NCBI GenBank assembly: GCA_903875445.1
Contig: CAIQWD010000068.1
Location: forward strand, 62,001 to 126,000
Direction of reading: 5' to 3'
Source of the DNA: an uncultured delta proteobacterium
GTDB lineage: Bacteria; Desulfobacterota; Desulfobulbia; Desulfobulbales; Desulfocapsaceae
Length of the DNA: 64,000 bases
The notes beneath the pieces are model-generated. The model searched no databases. It had not been told where the DNA came from and saw only the letters and a list, made by a program, of their open reading frames with translations. The translations under genes were made by a program, and so were the position numbers. Below, piece by piece: positions 26,072 to 35,394 of the stretch. The first letter of the stretch is position 1. Each line of letters begins with the position of its first letter.

Positions 26072-26264
26072 GATGAAACACATTCTTACCAACAACCCAT
26101 TTTTGTCTTGCACTCAACCCGAAAAAAGCCGAACATAATCTTACCCGGATAAGCGGTGCAATGCCCTTTGGGGTGTTATGCCTCTCTGCAATGCATTTTT
26201 TCGAGAACACAGACAGAGAAAACCAGGATAACCGCTACCGCCCGGGCATCAGCGGTAATTGCCT

Positions 26265-27392
26265 ATGATCGAAACAGCAAACAAGAATTCGGAACAAGCC
26301 GTGCTCATCCGCAATTGCATGATCTACGCGGTGAGCTGGACGATCATCTGCCTTCTTGCCACTTTCTGGAATGTCCTGGAATTAAAGGACAAAGGTTCGG
26401 ATCCGGCGGCAAAAAAATCCGTGACGATCCAAGAGAAAGATCGGGCTTTGCCTTATTGGCCCACAGGGGCCGGAGATGCACGCGGCGGCAAAAACCCGGC
26501 GGTTTCCCTGGGACCTTTCCAGGTGATCGAGGCCCACGCCCTCCCCACCTTGTACTACACGCATCTGTTTTTCTGGGGAACCGGCCTTTTCATTATCAGT
26601 CTCAGTTTTTATCGCAATAAAAAGCGTTTGATCCATCGCTTGGCCGCCGAAGATCTGCTACGGGAACAGAGCGAAAAGATACAACTCTTCGCCTATTCCG
26701 TGGCCCACGATTTAAAAAATCCGGTTATCGCCATACATGCCCTGGCCAAACTCTTGAACAAGAGAAACCTCGACAACCCGGATGAAAAAACCCGGCAATA
26801 CTGCACCCAGATCGAAAAATCGGCGGAACAGGTGAGCGCCTTGGTCGATCAGATAAATGCCTTCATCTCCTCCAAGGAGCAACCTCTTAATAAAGAGCCG
26901 ATCAACCTTCTGGAAATCTGTCATACCGTCCGGGCGGAAAACGATCATAGATTGAAGGAAAAGGGTGTATATTGGTGCGAACCCTTGCAAGTCGGTACGC
27001 TTGAGGCCGATAGACTGGTCGTCCTGCGAATTCTCAGAAACCTGGTTGACAATGCCTTGAAATATGGCGGCGAAAACCTCAGTAAAATAGCGATCACCCA
27101 CGAGGAATCGACAAAATTGCATACCATTCGGGTCGCCAATAACGGCAAAGCGCTTGCCCCGGAAGAGTGCCGCAACATCTTTCAAAGATTCAAACGAAAC
27201 TGCACCGACAACAAGGTCGAAGGCACCGGCCTGGGTCTGGCAATTGTCAGGGAACTGGTTGGCCTCCATGGCGGACTGGTATGGGTCGAATCGGACGGCA
27301 AACAGGGCGTCACCTTCTCCTTCACCATCGCGAAAATTGATAAACTTGCCAAGAGCCCGAAAGCTCGCCTCTCCCGCGGCGGGAGTCAGTGA
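26265..27392 (+). CDS. Membrane sensor histidine kinase
   Basis: The 375-residue protein has two TM helices (about residues 17-35 and 105-125) with a short external loop. HisKA follows, with the phospho-acceptor in FAYSVAHDLKNPV. The HATPase_c domain shows NLVDNALKYGG, GTGLGLAIVRELV and VESDGKQGVTFSF. It has no PAS domain and its loop is too short for a known ligand domain. No response regulator adjoins it. I chose the ATG; a TTG two codons earlier is in frame and neither has a clear ribosome binding site. The next gene starts within 50 bases. Confidence 0.9.
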   Translation: MIETANKNSEQAVLIRNCMIYAVSWTIICLLATFWNVLELKDKGSDPAAKKSVTIQEKDRALPYWPTGAGDARGGKNPAVSLGPFQVIEAHALPTLYYTHLFFWGTGLFIISLSFYRNKKRLIHRLAAEDLLREQSEKIQLFAYSVAHDLKNPVIAIHALAKLLNKRNLDNPDEKTRQYCTQIEKSAEQVSALVDQINAFISSKEQPLNKEPINLLEICHTVRAENDHRLKEKGVYWCEPLQVGTLEADRLVVLRILRNLVDNALKYGGENLSKIAITHEESTKLHTIRVANNGKALAPEECRNIFQRFKRNCTDNKVEGTGLGLAIVRELVGLHGGLVWVESDGKQGVTFSFTIAKIDKLAKSPKARLSRGGSQ

Positions 27393-27438
27393 ACCGTCCT
27401 GACGTCTCTCTGTGAAAGAATCTTCATTCCTCTTTTCT

Positions 27439-28881
27439 ATGACCAAGATTACCTTTATCCTCCGCGAATTTCTCACCTGGCAGGCACTGCTCGATATCGC
27501 CCTCATTGCCGTCGGCCTGTTTTTTCTCTATCGGACCCTGGTGCGGCTCGGCACCTGGAAAATCCTGGTCGGCATCCTTGCCGCCTTTCTCGTGTTCACC
27601 CTGGCGAATGTCCTCGATCTTGAGGGCATTGAATGGATCTTCCAGAATCTCAGCCATGTCGCGGTCATCGCCCTAATCGTTATCTTTCAGCCGGAACTCC
27701 GCAAGCTCCTGGAAAAGGTCGTTTCCCTGCAAAAGAAAAAATCCGTATCCGGCGACGACAGCCTGGAGCAGATGGTCGCCCTCAGCCTCTGGCAACTGGC
27801 AAAACAAAAACGCGGGGCGATTGTCGTCTATCCAGGCAAGGAACCGATGCAGGAAAAGCTTTCCGGCGGCCACCGGCTGGCGGCGGAACCGAGCCTTCCC
27901 CTGATCATGAGTATTTTCGACCCCAACTCACCCGGCCATGACGGGGCAATGATCATTGAAGACAACCGCTTGACCAATTTCGGCGTCCGCCTGCCGATGT
28001 CTCAGACCTCGCGTCTGCCCGAGGAGTACGGCACGCGGCACCATGCCGCCATGGGCCTTGCCGAACAGACCGACGCCCTGGTGCTGGTGGTATCGGAAGA
28101 ACGGGGGCTCGTCTCCTCTTTCCGTAACGGAACTATGACCCCCCTGGAGTCGATTGAAGAAATTGCCGCAGCGATTAAAAACCATAACGTTCAGGAAAAT
28201 TTTCTCGATATCGATCGGCTTGGCCTCCGCGACCGGCGGACCTTTGTGCCGCTCCTCGTCAGTCTGCTCCTTGCTACCATCTTTTGGACAACACTCATTA
28301 CCGTCAACCGCCAGGTGGTGGCGAAATCGCTTACCCTGCCGCTCGAGTACAGCTCCCCCGGCGAAGGTCTTCTGCTGGTAGGCGACAAAGACGAGCAAGT
28401 GCGGGTGCAACTGACCGGTCCGAAGTCGGAGCTCGATAGCTTTGTCATGTCCCAGCCGACGGTCAAAGTCGATCTGTCCAACATGGTTGAAGGCAAACAG
28501 ACCATTCTCCTGACCGGAGAAAACCTGCGGCTGCCGGCCAGACTTTCCTTTCTTGACAGCAAACCGGCGCAGATCGTCGTCACCCTGGCGGCTATGGTGA
28601 AAAGATCGGTACCGATCCTACCGCAACTGGTCGGCACCCTGCCGACCCACCTGAAGATCAAGCAGGTTAAGGTCATTCCGGGCGAGATCCAGGTGATGAT
28701 GCCGCCACCGAAACGCGGCGACAAACCGCTGACCCTTTCCACCACCCCGGTCTACCTCAACGCCGTTGAGGAGGAAAGCCGGGTCTTCTGCAAGATCATC
28801 GCCCCGCCAACCGTCCAACCGGTGATCAGGCCCTGGCTGGATGTCGAGGTGCTGATTGAGGTAGCGGAGGCGGGCAAGTAG
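27439..28881 (+). CDS. Diadenylate cyclase CdaA fused to a CdaR/YbbR regulatory region
   Basis: The 480-residue protein (an in-frame GTG at 27412 would add nine) begins with three TM helices and IFQPELRKLLEK as in CdaA. A DAC domain follows, with HDGAMII (D168-G169-A170) and GTRHHAAMG. The usual RHR motif reads RHH (R200-H201-H202). A fourth TM (about 269-288) precedes two or more YbbR-like beta domains (for example VRVQLTGPKSELDSF). It should make c-di-AMP from ATP. CdaA and its regulator CdaR are normally separate neighbouring genes; here they form one polypeptide. Confidence 0.9.
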   Translation: MTKITFILREFLTWQALLDIALIAVGLFFLYRTLVRLGTWKILVGILAAFLVFTLANVLDLEGIEWIFQNLSHVAVIALIVIFQPELRKLLEKVVSLQKKKSVSGDDSLEQMVALSLWQLAKQKRGAIVVYPGKEPMQEKLSGGHRLAAEPSLPLIMSIFDPNSPGHDGAMIIEDNRLTNFGVRLPMSQTSRLPEEYGTRHHAAMGLAEQTDALVLVVSEERGLVSSFRNGTMTPLESIEEIAAAIKNHNVQENFLDIDRLGLRDRRTFVPLLVSLLLATIFWTTLITVNRQVVAKSLTLPLEYSSPGEGLLLVGDKDEQVRVQLTGPKSELDSFVMSQPTVKVDLSNMVEGKQTILLTGENLRLPARLSFLDSKPAQIVVTLAAMVKRSVPILPQLVGTLPTHLKIKQVKVIPGEIQVMMPPPKRGDKPLTLSTTPVYLNAVEEESRVFCKIIAPPTVQPVIRPWLDVEVLIEVAEAGK

Positions 28882-28910
28882 CAATCGGGGACAAGGACTT
28901 GCCCTATCTC

Positions 28911-28938
28911 TTGCCCCACCTCCGTATTCTGGTATAAT
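28911..28938 (+). promoter_or_regulatory. Sigma-70-like promoter before the DUF2868 gene
   Basis: TTGCCC (28911-28916), a 16-base spacer and TATAAT (28933-28938). The -10 box overlaps an ATG at 28937 and ends only seven bases before the ATG at 28946. Transcripts from it would have almost no leader. Confidence 0.45.
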
Positions 28939-28945
28939 GGCGCCC

Positions 28946-30502
28946 ATGAAAACATCATGGAACTATCAGGGCATTATTGATCTCGAGTATTTTTGCCATC
29001 TGGATAACGATACGGATGAAACCGACCTGCACCGACGCGATCGAAATATCTTTCTCGGCCACCAGGAACGGCTTGTCAATCAGACCACTCCCTCCCGCCG
29101 TGAGCTGATTCGGCTCTGGCTTGCCGCCATGGTCGCAAGCGAATTCCCGGGCCCTGCGCGGAAAAGCCCCGGCGCACTCCTGGGTGACGCCCTTCGCCTT
29201 GCCAAGAACCTGGCGGTAGTAACTGGTCTGGCGGTTGGTCTTGTCTCCGGTTTATCTTTTTTCACCTACACCGGGACAACCCCGGTAAACGTCTTTCACT
29301 TTCTTCTTTTTTTTGTTATTCCCCAGCTGCTTCTGGCCGGCCTGGTGCTTGGCGCCTGCCTGCTCCGTGCCCTCGTCCCGGCAGGGACGCCGCCATCCTT
29401 TTATTCCCTGCTGCTTCGCGGCATGCTGCGCCGGCTTGCCGCCTTTCTGCATAAACCCTTGCTGCAGAGCCTCGACGCCGACAAGCGGACCGGCTTCATG
29501 TACGCCTTCGATATTTTCAAAACCCGCAGCACGATCTACGGCTCACTTTTCTATTGGCCTTTGTTCGGGCTGGTCCAGCTCTTTGCCATCTTCTGCAACC
29601 TCGGCCTGTTGACGGCGACAATGGCAAAAATTACCACCAGCGACCTGGCCTTCGGCTGGCAATCGACCCTGCAGATCAGCAGCGAGGCTTTGCACCGCGC
29701 GGTACAGATAGTCGCACTGCCCTGGTCGTGGTTTATTCCCACATCCAGCCGTTATCCGTCGCTCGCGGAAATTGAGGGCAGTCGGATCATCCTTAAAGAC
29801 GGCATGTACCACCTGGTGACCGGAGACCTTATCGCCTGGTGGCCCTTTCTCGTTCTCACCCTGCTTTTTTACGGCCTTCTCCTCCGCCTGGCCTTCACGG
29901 TTTTCGGTAGATTACTGGAAGAGCGGGCCTTGGCCCGCCTGGATTTCGACAACGCCGCCTGCCTCACCCTGATCCGGAGAATGCGGACGCCGCTTGTCTC
30001 AACCCAGGCTGCCCCAGAGACGAATCAAGTAGAAAACGAGGCCATACCGGAGAAGGAAGAGGCCGAATCGCAAACGCCGGCGTCGCATCTTCTGCCCCAG
30101 GTAATGCTGGTGCCGGATGATATCTTCGGCCTTTGTCCGACCGACAAACTCATACCCCTCATGCGTGATCGCGGCTTTGCTATAAAGAGTGTACACAAGT
30201 TCATGAGCGGGTATGATGAGGATGAGGAGATTAAAAACATCCTGCTCGAACAGTGCCGCAATCCCAAAGACGGGCTCTTTATCCTGATGGAGGGCTGGAT
30301 GCCACCCCTTGTCGCCTTTATTACCTACTTAAAGGACCTACGAGAGATCCTGCCGGAAAAGACCATGATCCATCTGGGCCTCGTCGGCAGACCGGTGCGT
30401 TCCGGGTTTACACCGCTTACACCGCAGGATCTGGCCATCTGGCGCAAAAAAATATCGACATCCAGAGACCCCTATCTGCATGTCTTCTCCCTGCTCTCCT
30501 GA
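28946..30502 (+). CDS. DUF2868 membrane protein
   Basis: The 518-residue protein has an N-terminal DLEYF segment typical of DUF2868 and paired TM helices at about 95-145. Further TM segments lie around 205-235 and 295-320, followed by a cytoplasmic C-terminal domain after a charged linker. The function is unknown. I start at MKTSW because the earlier ATG overlaps a -10 box. It lies 12 bases before the DUF3482 GTPase gene; the two families are found together in other proteobacteria, so a membrane/GTPase complex is likely. Confidence 0.85.
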   Translation: MKTSWNYQGIIDLEYFCHLDNDTDETDLHRRDRNIFLGHQERLVNQTTPSRRELIRLWLAAMVASEFPGPARKSPGALLGDALRLAKNLAVVTGLAVGLVSGLSFFTYTGTTPVNVFHFLLFFVIPQLLLAGLVLGACLLRALVPAGTPPSFYSLLLRGMLRRLAAFLHKPLLQSLDADKRTGFMYAFDIFKTRSTIYGSLFYWPLFGLVQLFAIFCNLGLLTATMAKITTSDLAFGWQSTLQISSEALHRAVQIVALPWSWFIPTSSRYPSLAEIEGSRIILKDGMYHLVTGDLIAWWPFLVLTLLFYGLLLRLAFTVFGRLLEERALARLDFDNAACLTLIRRMRTPLVSTQAAPETNQVENEAIPEKEEAESQTPASHLLPQVMLVPDDIFGLCPTDKLIPLMRDRGFAIKSVHKFMSGYDEDEEIKNILLEQCRNPKDGLFILMEGWMPPLVAFITYLKDLREILPEKTMIHLGLVGRPVRSGFTPLTPQDLAIWRKKISTSRDPYLHVFSLLS

Positions 30503-30514
30503 CAGGAAACTGCG

Positions 30515-31924
30515 ATGATACCGGAATTCGCCATACTGGGACATCCAAACGAAGGCAAATCGTCGGTGCTCTCGACGCTCGCCGAGGATGACTCGGTAAG
30601 AGTCAGCCCGATTCCCGGCGAGACCACCGAATGCCGCTCCTTTCCGGTGATCATTGATGGCCGGGAGGTGCTGCGCTTCACCGACACCCCCGGTTTCCAG
30701 AATCCGGCCAGGGTGCTGGTGGAGTTGAAGAAACGGGCCAAAGAGAGCGACAATCCTCTTCGCGACTTCCGCACCTTTGCCGCAACCGTCCCGGAACTGC
30801 ACGACGACCGCGAACTCCTCGGCCCTGTTGAGCGCGGGGCGGGCATCATCTATGTGGTCGACGGCTCGCGGCCGGTGCGCAATGTCGATCGCGCCGAGAT
30901 GGAGATCCTCCGGCTCAGCGGTAAGCCGCGCATGGCGGTCATCAACTGCAAGGAACAGGGCAACGAGCATCTTCTGGCCTGGAAAAACGAGTTCCGCAAG
31001 AACTTTAACAGCAGCCGGGTGTTCAATGCCCATCGGGCTACCTATGCCGAGCGAATCCTCCTCCTTGAGGCCTTGAAATCGATCGATCAGGACTGGCAGG
31101 GCCCGCTGTCGCAGGTGGTCGATGCCTTCAGGAAAGACTGGGCGGCACGGAGCGATGCCACCGTCGAGATCATCACCGGCCTGCTGACCGATTGCCTGTC
31201 ACTGCAGCTCAGTGAAAACATCGGTGCCGGCCTTGCGGTCGAAGAGTGTCGGCAGCGATTGTTCCGTACCTACAGCGAGACCCTGGTACAAAAGGAAAAG
31301 ACCGCCCATCAGCGTATTCGCAGCCTCTTTAAACACAATATTTTCCAGTATGCCCTGCCGCCGCATTCGGTCCTGCACGCCGACCTGTTCGACGAACGAA
31401 CCTGGCAGCTCCTCGGACTCACCAAAAAGCAGGTGATGATCGCCGGCGGACTCGGCGGTGCGGCCATCGGTGCCGGCCTGGAAATGGCGACTCTCGGCCA
31501 CAGCCTGGGTATTTTCACAGTTGCGGGAACTGTCGCCGGGGCGCTCGGCGCCCTCTTTGGCGGCAAAACTTTCTCCGGCAAGGCCGAACTCATGGGTATC
31601 CCCTTAGGCGGTGAACGGGTGCAGGTCGGTCCGGCCAAATCCATTGACCTGCTCTTTGTCCTCCTCAACCGGTCGCTTCTCTACTACCGTCATGCCATCA
31701 ACTGGGCGCATGGCCGAAGAGACTACGACAAGGCCGATCAGCCGCTTCTCATGGCCACCTCTCGGCAGGCCTTCACCGACCGCTGGTCCGCCGGCAACAT
31801 CAAGACGTGCCATGATTTTTTCAAGAACATGAATAAAAAAAACAACGCCGGCGACGACCGGGAAAAGGCGCGCTTCCGTGAGCTGCTCCGCACTAACCTG
31901 CAGGAGATCTCGGAGAACGAATGA
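30515..31924 (+). CDS. DUF3482 family GTPase
   Basis: The 469-residue protein has a G domain at the N-terminus with G1 GHPNEGKSS, a G2 threonine in GETTE and G3 DTPGF. The G4 position reads INCKE rather than NKxD, so base specificity may be altered. The C-terminal DUF3482 region contains two glycine/alanine-rich hydrophobic helices (GGLGGAAIGAGLEMA and AGTVAGALGALFGGK), which probably insert into or contact the membrane. AGGAAACTGCG precedes the ATG. It is the operon partner of the DUF2868 gene. Role unknown. Confidence 0.87.
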   Translation: MIPEFAILGHPNEGKSSVLSTLAEDDSVRVSPIPGETTECRSFPVIIDGREVLRFTDTPGFQNPARVLVELKKRAKESDNPLRDFRTFAATVPELHDDRELLGPVERGAGIIYVVDGSRPVRNVDRAEMEILRLSGKPRMAVINCKEQGNEHLLAWKNEFRKNFNSSRVFNAHRATYAERILLLEALKSIDQDWQGPLSQVVDAFRKDWAARSDATVEIITGLLTDCLSLQLSENIGAGLAVEECRQRLFRTYSETLVQKEKTAHQRIRSLFKHNIFQYALPPHSVLHADLFDERTWQLLGLTKKQVMIAGGLGGAAIGAGLEMATLGHSLGIFTVAGTVAGALGALFGGKTFSGKAELMGIPLGGERVQVGPAKSIDLLFVLLNRSLLYYRHAINWAHGRRDYDKADQPLLMATSRQAFTDRWSAGNIKTCHDFFKNMNKKNNAGDDREKARFRELLRTNLQEISENE

Positions 31925-31945
31925 ACTTCGACAGAGGGAGAAAGA

Positions 31946-32563
31946 ATGGCACAGGTTATAAAAGGTGTATTTCCGAAAAGAGAGGAGACAGAAAAAAAAG
32001 ATGCCAAGCCGGTTGCAAGCTTTATCCTGCACATCTCCATAACCTTTTCCGATCCGCTCATCTGGCGACGCATCCAGGTACCGGGAACCTTCACCCTGTC
32101 GCAGCTGCATAACGTCATCCAGAAGAGCATGGGCTGGAGCGACTCCCATGTCCATCAGTTCCTGGTCGGCAAGATCTGTTATGAACCGACGGGGAAGAGC
32201 ACGGTCCTGCACGAAGCAAAACGTTTCGATGAGAACAAGTACAGACTTTATACCCTGGAGGAAGACATGCGGTTCATGTTCACCTACCTCTACGGTGCGG
32301 GCGAAGGCTGGGAACACGAAATCCACCTGGACGAGATTGTCCCGCCGACCAGGGAGTTGAAACAGCCGGTCCTCTTGGCCGGAGAAAGAGCCTGTCCGCC
32401 GGAGACAGTTGGCGATATCCACGAATACCAGTCGCTCCTTGCAGCCTTTGAAACCCCCGACCATAAAGACCATGACCGCCTTTTCGAACTGACCGATCGC
32501 CCCGATTTCGACCCGGCCTTCTTCGACCTTGAGGCAGCAAAGAAACAGGTTAGCAGCTCCTAA
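31946..32563 (+). CDS. Plasmid pRiA4b ORF-3 family protein
   Basis: The 205-residue protein has the family landmarks LHISITFSDPLIWRRIQVPG, LSQLHNVIQKSMGW, SHVHQF and FTYLYGAGEGWEHEIHLD. These form the compact alpha/beta fold of PF07929, which is common in bacteria and of unknown function. A 40-residue lysine-rich N-terminal extension precedes it. GAGGGAG lies before the ATG. It follows the GTPase gene by 21 bases and may share its transcript. Confidence 0.88.
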   Translation: MAQVIKGVFPKREETEKKDAKPVASFILHISITFSDPLIWRRIQVPGTFTLSQLHNVIQKSMGWSDSHVHQFLVGKICYEPTGKSTVLHEAKRFDENKYRLYTLEEDMRFMFTYLYGAGEGWEHEIHLDEIVPPTRELKQPVLLAGERACPPETVGDIHEYQSLLAAFETPDHKDHDRLFELTDRPDFDPAFFDLEAAKKQVSSS

Positions 32564-32685
32564 TATCTTCAGCCGGGAAAATGGGGGCTGTGTCTTCACC
32601 ATTGACTTAACCTTCCAGCCGTTTCTGCCGATACCAAGGATAAAGAACCTGCGAAAATGGACCGTCGGCAGGCGAACTGCAACTC

Positions 32686-33405
32686 ATGGTATGGATTATG
32701 GAATACAAAGTACATCGCGGTGACACCATTGCCCATGTCAAAAAAGTAATGGGCAGCGATTGGCAGACCTTGAAGAAGCTCAACCCCGCGGCTGTCGGTC
32801 GCTCAAAGGCCAACGGCAATTGGTTCGTCCGGGAAGGTGCCGTTCTCACAGGCCAGCCAAAATCGGATTTCAGCACGATTCTTAAGACGGCTGAGGGCCG
32901 CACAACCACCACCGTGGGCGGCAACGGGCAGGCAAATGCGACCGCCGCCAAAGAACGAAAACATACCATGAACGCGGGCGAAACCGTTTGGGGTCTCGCC
33001 ACCAAGACCTACCATGTCAATCCGGAGGAAATCATCAAGGCCAATAACATAAGTGACCCCAGAACGCTGCAGATCGGTCAGACCCTGACTATTCCTCAGG
33101 CCCCGGAAAAACCTGACAAGGAGAGTGTGGTCGCCAGCTGGTACGGGAGCTACCATCAAGGCCTACCCATGGCCAATGGCGAACCCTTTGATATGAACGC
33201 TCCGACCATCGCCCATAAGGATATTCCCCTCGGCACCAAGGTCCTCCTTGAGAATCCGGAAACCGGGCAGAAGGCCACGGCCACGGTCACCGATCGCGGC
33301 CCGTATGTCAAAGGCCGGGACGTCGATTTGAGCTACAAACTCGCCCAGCGCCTTTCTCTTGACAAGCAAGGCGTCGGCAATCTCACCCTGCAAGTACTTC
33401 TTTAA
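32686..33405 (+). CDS. LysM-RlpA (DPBB) protein without a visible signal peptide
   Basis: The 239-residue protein has two LysM-like segments (about residues 5-35, YKVHRGDTIAHVKKV, and 93-138, MNAGETVWGLATKTY). A C-terminal RlpA double-psi beta-barrel follows (VVASWYGSYHQGLPMANGE, then ATATVTDRGPYVKGRDVDLSY), including the conserved Asp/His region of lytic transglycosylases. RlpA trims septal glycan strands and is normally an exported lipoprotein. Here the frame opens at MVWIMEYK with no hydrophobic leader. Neither possible ATG has a good ribosome binding site. Confidence 0.85.
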   Translation: MVWIMEYKVHRGDTIAHVKKVMGSDWQTLKKLNPAAVGRSKANGNWFVREGAVLTGQPKSDFSTILKTAEGRTTTTVGGNGQANATAAKERKHTMNAGETVWGLATKTYHVNPEEIIKANNISDPRTLQIGQTLTIPQAPEKPDKESVVASWYGSYHQGLPMANGEPFDMNAPTIAHKDIPLGTKVLLENPETGQKATATVTDRGPYVKGRDVDLSYKLAQRLSLDKQGVGNLTLQVLL

Positions 33406-33476
33406 CAACCACCGCCACCTGCCCCCTTCTCCCTAACCCTTCATCTCCCTCACAAAAAAACCCTCTTGCCAGTTTC

Positions 33477-33488
33477 AAACAAATGTTT
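33477..33488. promoter_or_regulatory. Palindrome AAACA-N2-TGTTT before the regulator gene
   Basis: A 12-bp inverted repeat 41 bases before the TetR-type gene start. Such a position fits an autoregulatory operator of a TetR-family repressor, though the arms are short and AT-rich. Confidence 0.35.
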
Positions 33489-33528
33489 TATTCTCCTGTT
33501 TTAATCACCTGTGAAAATGTGGAGAACC

Positions 33529-34194
33529 ATGCCCAGCTACAATGCCTCCGCCAAGGAGAGAATCCTTGATGTCGCCGGAGAGATCTTCGGCGAGAAGGGA
33601 TTCAAGAATGCCACCATCCGCGTCATCGCCAGGGCCGCCAGGGTTAATATCGCCGCGATAAACTATCATTTTCGCGACAAGGAGAGCCTGTACGGCGCCG
33701 TCCTTGAAGAGGTCTTTTCCCAGGGCTTCTCCCGTTTCCCCGCCAACATGGATCTCGCACCGGATGCCGATCCGCAACAGCGTTTGCGGGCCTTTATCCG
33801 GGCCATGTTCTACCGGCTGCAAAGCTGCGAGGGCTGGGGCGGCATCGCCGGACGGGGACGACTCATCGCCCGCGAGCTGGTCGACCCCAGTCCGGCCTTC
33901 GAAGCGATCCTCGATCGCTACATCAAACCGCACAGGGATCTGCTCCTCACCATCATCCTCGACATCATGGGCACAGATCCCGGTCCGCGAAAACTCATGC
34001 CCTGCGTCCTCTCCATTATCGGTCAGTGCGTCTATTATGCCATGGCCTCGCCGGTTATCCGCAGGATCAGTATCGATAACGCCCCCACCGAAGAAAATCT
34101 CGACCGGCTGGCCGAATTCGTCTGGCTCTTTTCCTTGGGCGGGATCGCCAAAATCAAGGAAGAAACTCATTTGCCATCAAAGGAAGCAGTATGA
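33529..34194 (+). CDS. CecR-like TetR-family regulator (DUF1956)
   Basis: The 221-residue protein starts at the ATG after TGGAGAACC. The TetR HTH occupies about residues 1-55 (KERILDVAGEIFGEKGFKN, VNIAAINYHFRDKESLY). A C-terminal DUF1956-type ligand domain follows, as in E. coli CecR (YbiH). CecR controls the ybhGFSR exporter there, and the same exporter genes follow directly here, overlapping by four bases (ATGA). It is therefore most likely the local repressor. Confidence 0.9.
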   Translation: MPSYNASAKERILDVAGEIFGEKGFKNATIRVIARAARVNIAAINYHFRDKESLYGAVLEEVFSQGFSRFPANMDLAPDADPQQRLRAFIRAMFYRLQSCEGWGGIAGRGRLIARELVDPSPAFEAILDRYIKPHRDLLLTIILDIMGTDPGPRKLMPCVLSIIGQCVYYAMASPVIRRISIDNAPTEENLDRLAEFVWLFSLGGIAKIKEETHLPSKEAV

Positions 34195-35381
34195 AAAAAC
34201 GTCTACGCATTATTATCCCTCTCCTCCTCCTTGTTGTTGCCGGTGTAAGCCTTTTTAATTTCCTGAAAAGCCGGGAGGATGCCACCGCCCTGCGGTTTTC
34301 CGGCAATATCGAGGTCACCGAGGCGCAGATGAGTTTTCGCATTGCCGGTCGCCTGGCGGAAAGGACGGTTTCGGAAGGCGATACGGTACGCACAGGCCAG
34401 ATCCTGGCGCGCCTCGACAGGAGTGACCAGACCATCGGCGTAGCCCAGGCCGAAGCCAATCTGGCCTACGCCGAGGCGGTCTTGGCAGAGCTCGTCGCCG
34501 GCAGCCGGGTGGAGGATATCGACCGGGCCGCTGCTCGTGTTGTCCAGGCGCGCGAGAGTCTGACGGAAATGCAGCGGGGCAGCCGCAACGAGGAGGTCGA
34601 ACGGGGCCGGGCCGATCAGGCCAGCGCCAGGGCTGCCGAGCAGGCGGCCATCGTCCAGCTGAACCAGGCGAAAATCGACTTTGACCGCTACACCAGCCTT
34701 TACAAAGACGGCAGTGTCAGCAAAACCGTCCTGGAAACCTATCAAACCGGCCTCAAGACCGCGGAAAACCGGGTGAAGGAAGCGGAAGGCAAAACTAAGG
34801 CGGTAAGCGAACAGCTCAGCTTATTAAAGGCCGGGCCGCGGATCGAGCAGATCGACAGGACGGCGGCCGCCCTGAAACAGGCGGAAGCGGAGTACGCCTT
34901 GATCAAGGCCGGATCGCGGAAAGAGAGCATCGACCAGGCAAGAGCCAAAGTCCGGATAGCGGCGGAAGGAGTCAACCAAGCCCGGCAGCAGCTGAGCTAC
35001 ACCGATCTACCCTCACCCATGGACGGCGTTGTTCTCAGCACCGCGGCGGAGGTCGGGGAATATCTCAACCCCGCCTCTCCGGTGCTCACCCTCGGGCAAA
35101 TCGACCAACCCTGGCTACGCGCCTATGTCCATGAGAAGGATCTGGGCCGCATCCAGCTTAACCAGGAGGTCACAGTACAAACCGACTCCTTTCCCGGCAA
35201 AAACTATACGGGCCGGGTATCGTACATCAGCAGTCAGGCCGAATTCACCCCGAAAACCGTGCAGACCTTCGAGGAACGGGTCAAACTGATGTACCGCATC
35301 AAGGTGACGCTTGCCAACCCTGAAAACCAGCTGAAACCCGGCATGCCCGCCGATGGGCGCATTGCTATGCCCGGTCGCTGA
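34191..35381 (+). CDS. ybhG: HlyD-family periplasmic adaptor (YbhG-like)
   Basis: The 396-residue protein has a short cytoplasmic start and one TM (about 4-23). A barrel-sandwich half follows, with the biotinyl-like motif FSGNIEVTEAQMSFRIAGRL and then long coiled-coil hairpins rich in Ala/Glu/Gln. Within these, RVEDIDRAAARV, RIEQIDRTAAAL and RKESIDQARAKV show internal repetition. The returning lipoyl segment is YTDLPSPMDGVVLSTAAEVG. It links the inner-membrane ABC exporter to an outer-membrane channel. It overlaps the regulator by four bases. Confidence 0.92.
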   Translation: MKKRLRIIIPLLLLVVAGVSLFNFLKSREDATALRFSGNIEVTEAQMSFRIAGRLAERTVSEGDTVRTGQILARLDRSDQTIGVAQAEANLAYAEAVLAELVAGSRVEDIDRAAARVVQARESLTEMQRGSRNEEVERGRADQASARAAEQAAIVQLNQAKIDFDRYTSLYKDGSVSKTVLETYQTGLKTAENRVKEAEGKTKAVSEQLSLLKAGPRIEQIDRTAAALKQAEAEYALIKAGSRKESIDQARAKVRIAAEGVNQARQQLSYTDLPSPMDGVVLSTAAEVGEYLNPASPVLTLGQIDQPWLRAYVHEKDLGRIQLNQEVTVQTDSFPGKNYTGRVSYISSQAEFTPKTVQTFEERVKLMYRIKVTLANPENQLKPGMPADGRIAMPGR

Positions 35382-35394
35382 AGCGAGACCTCCG

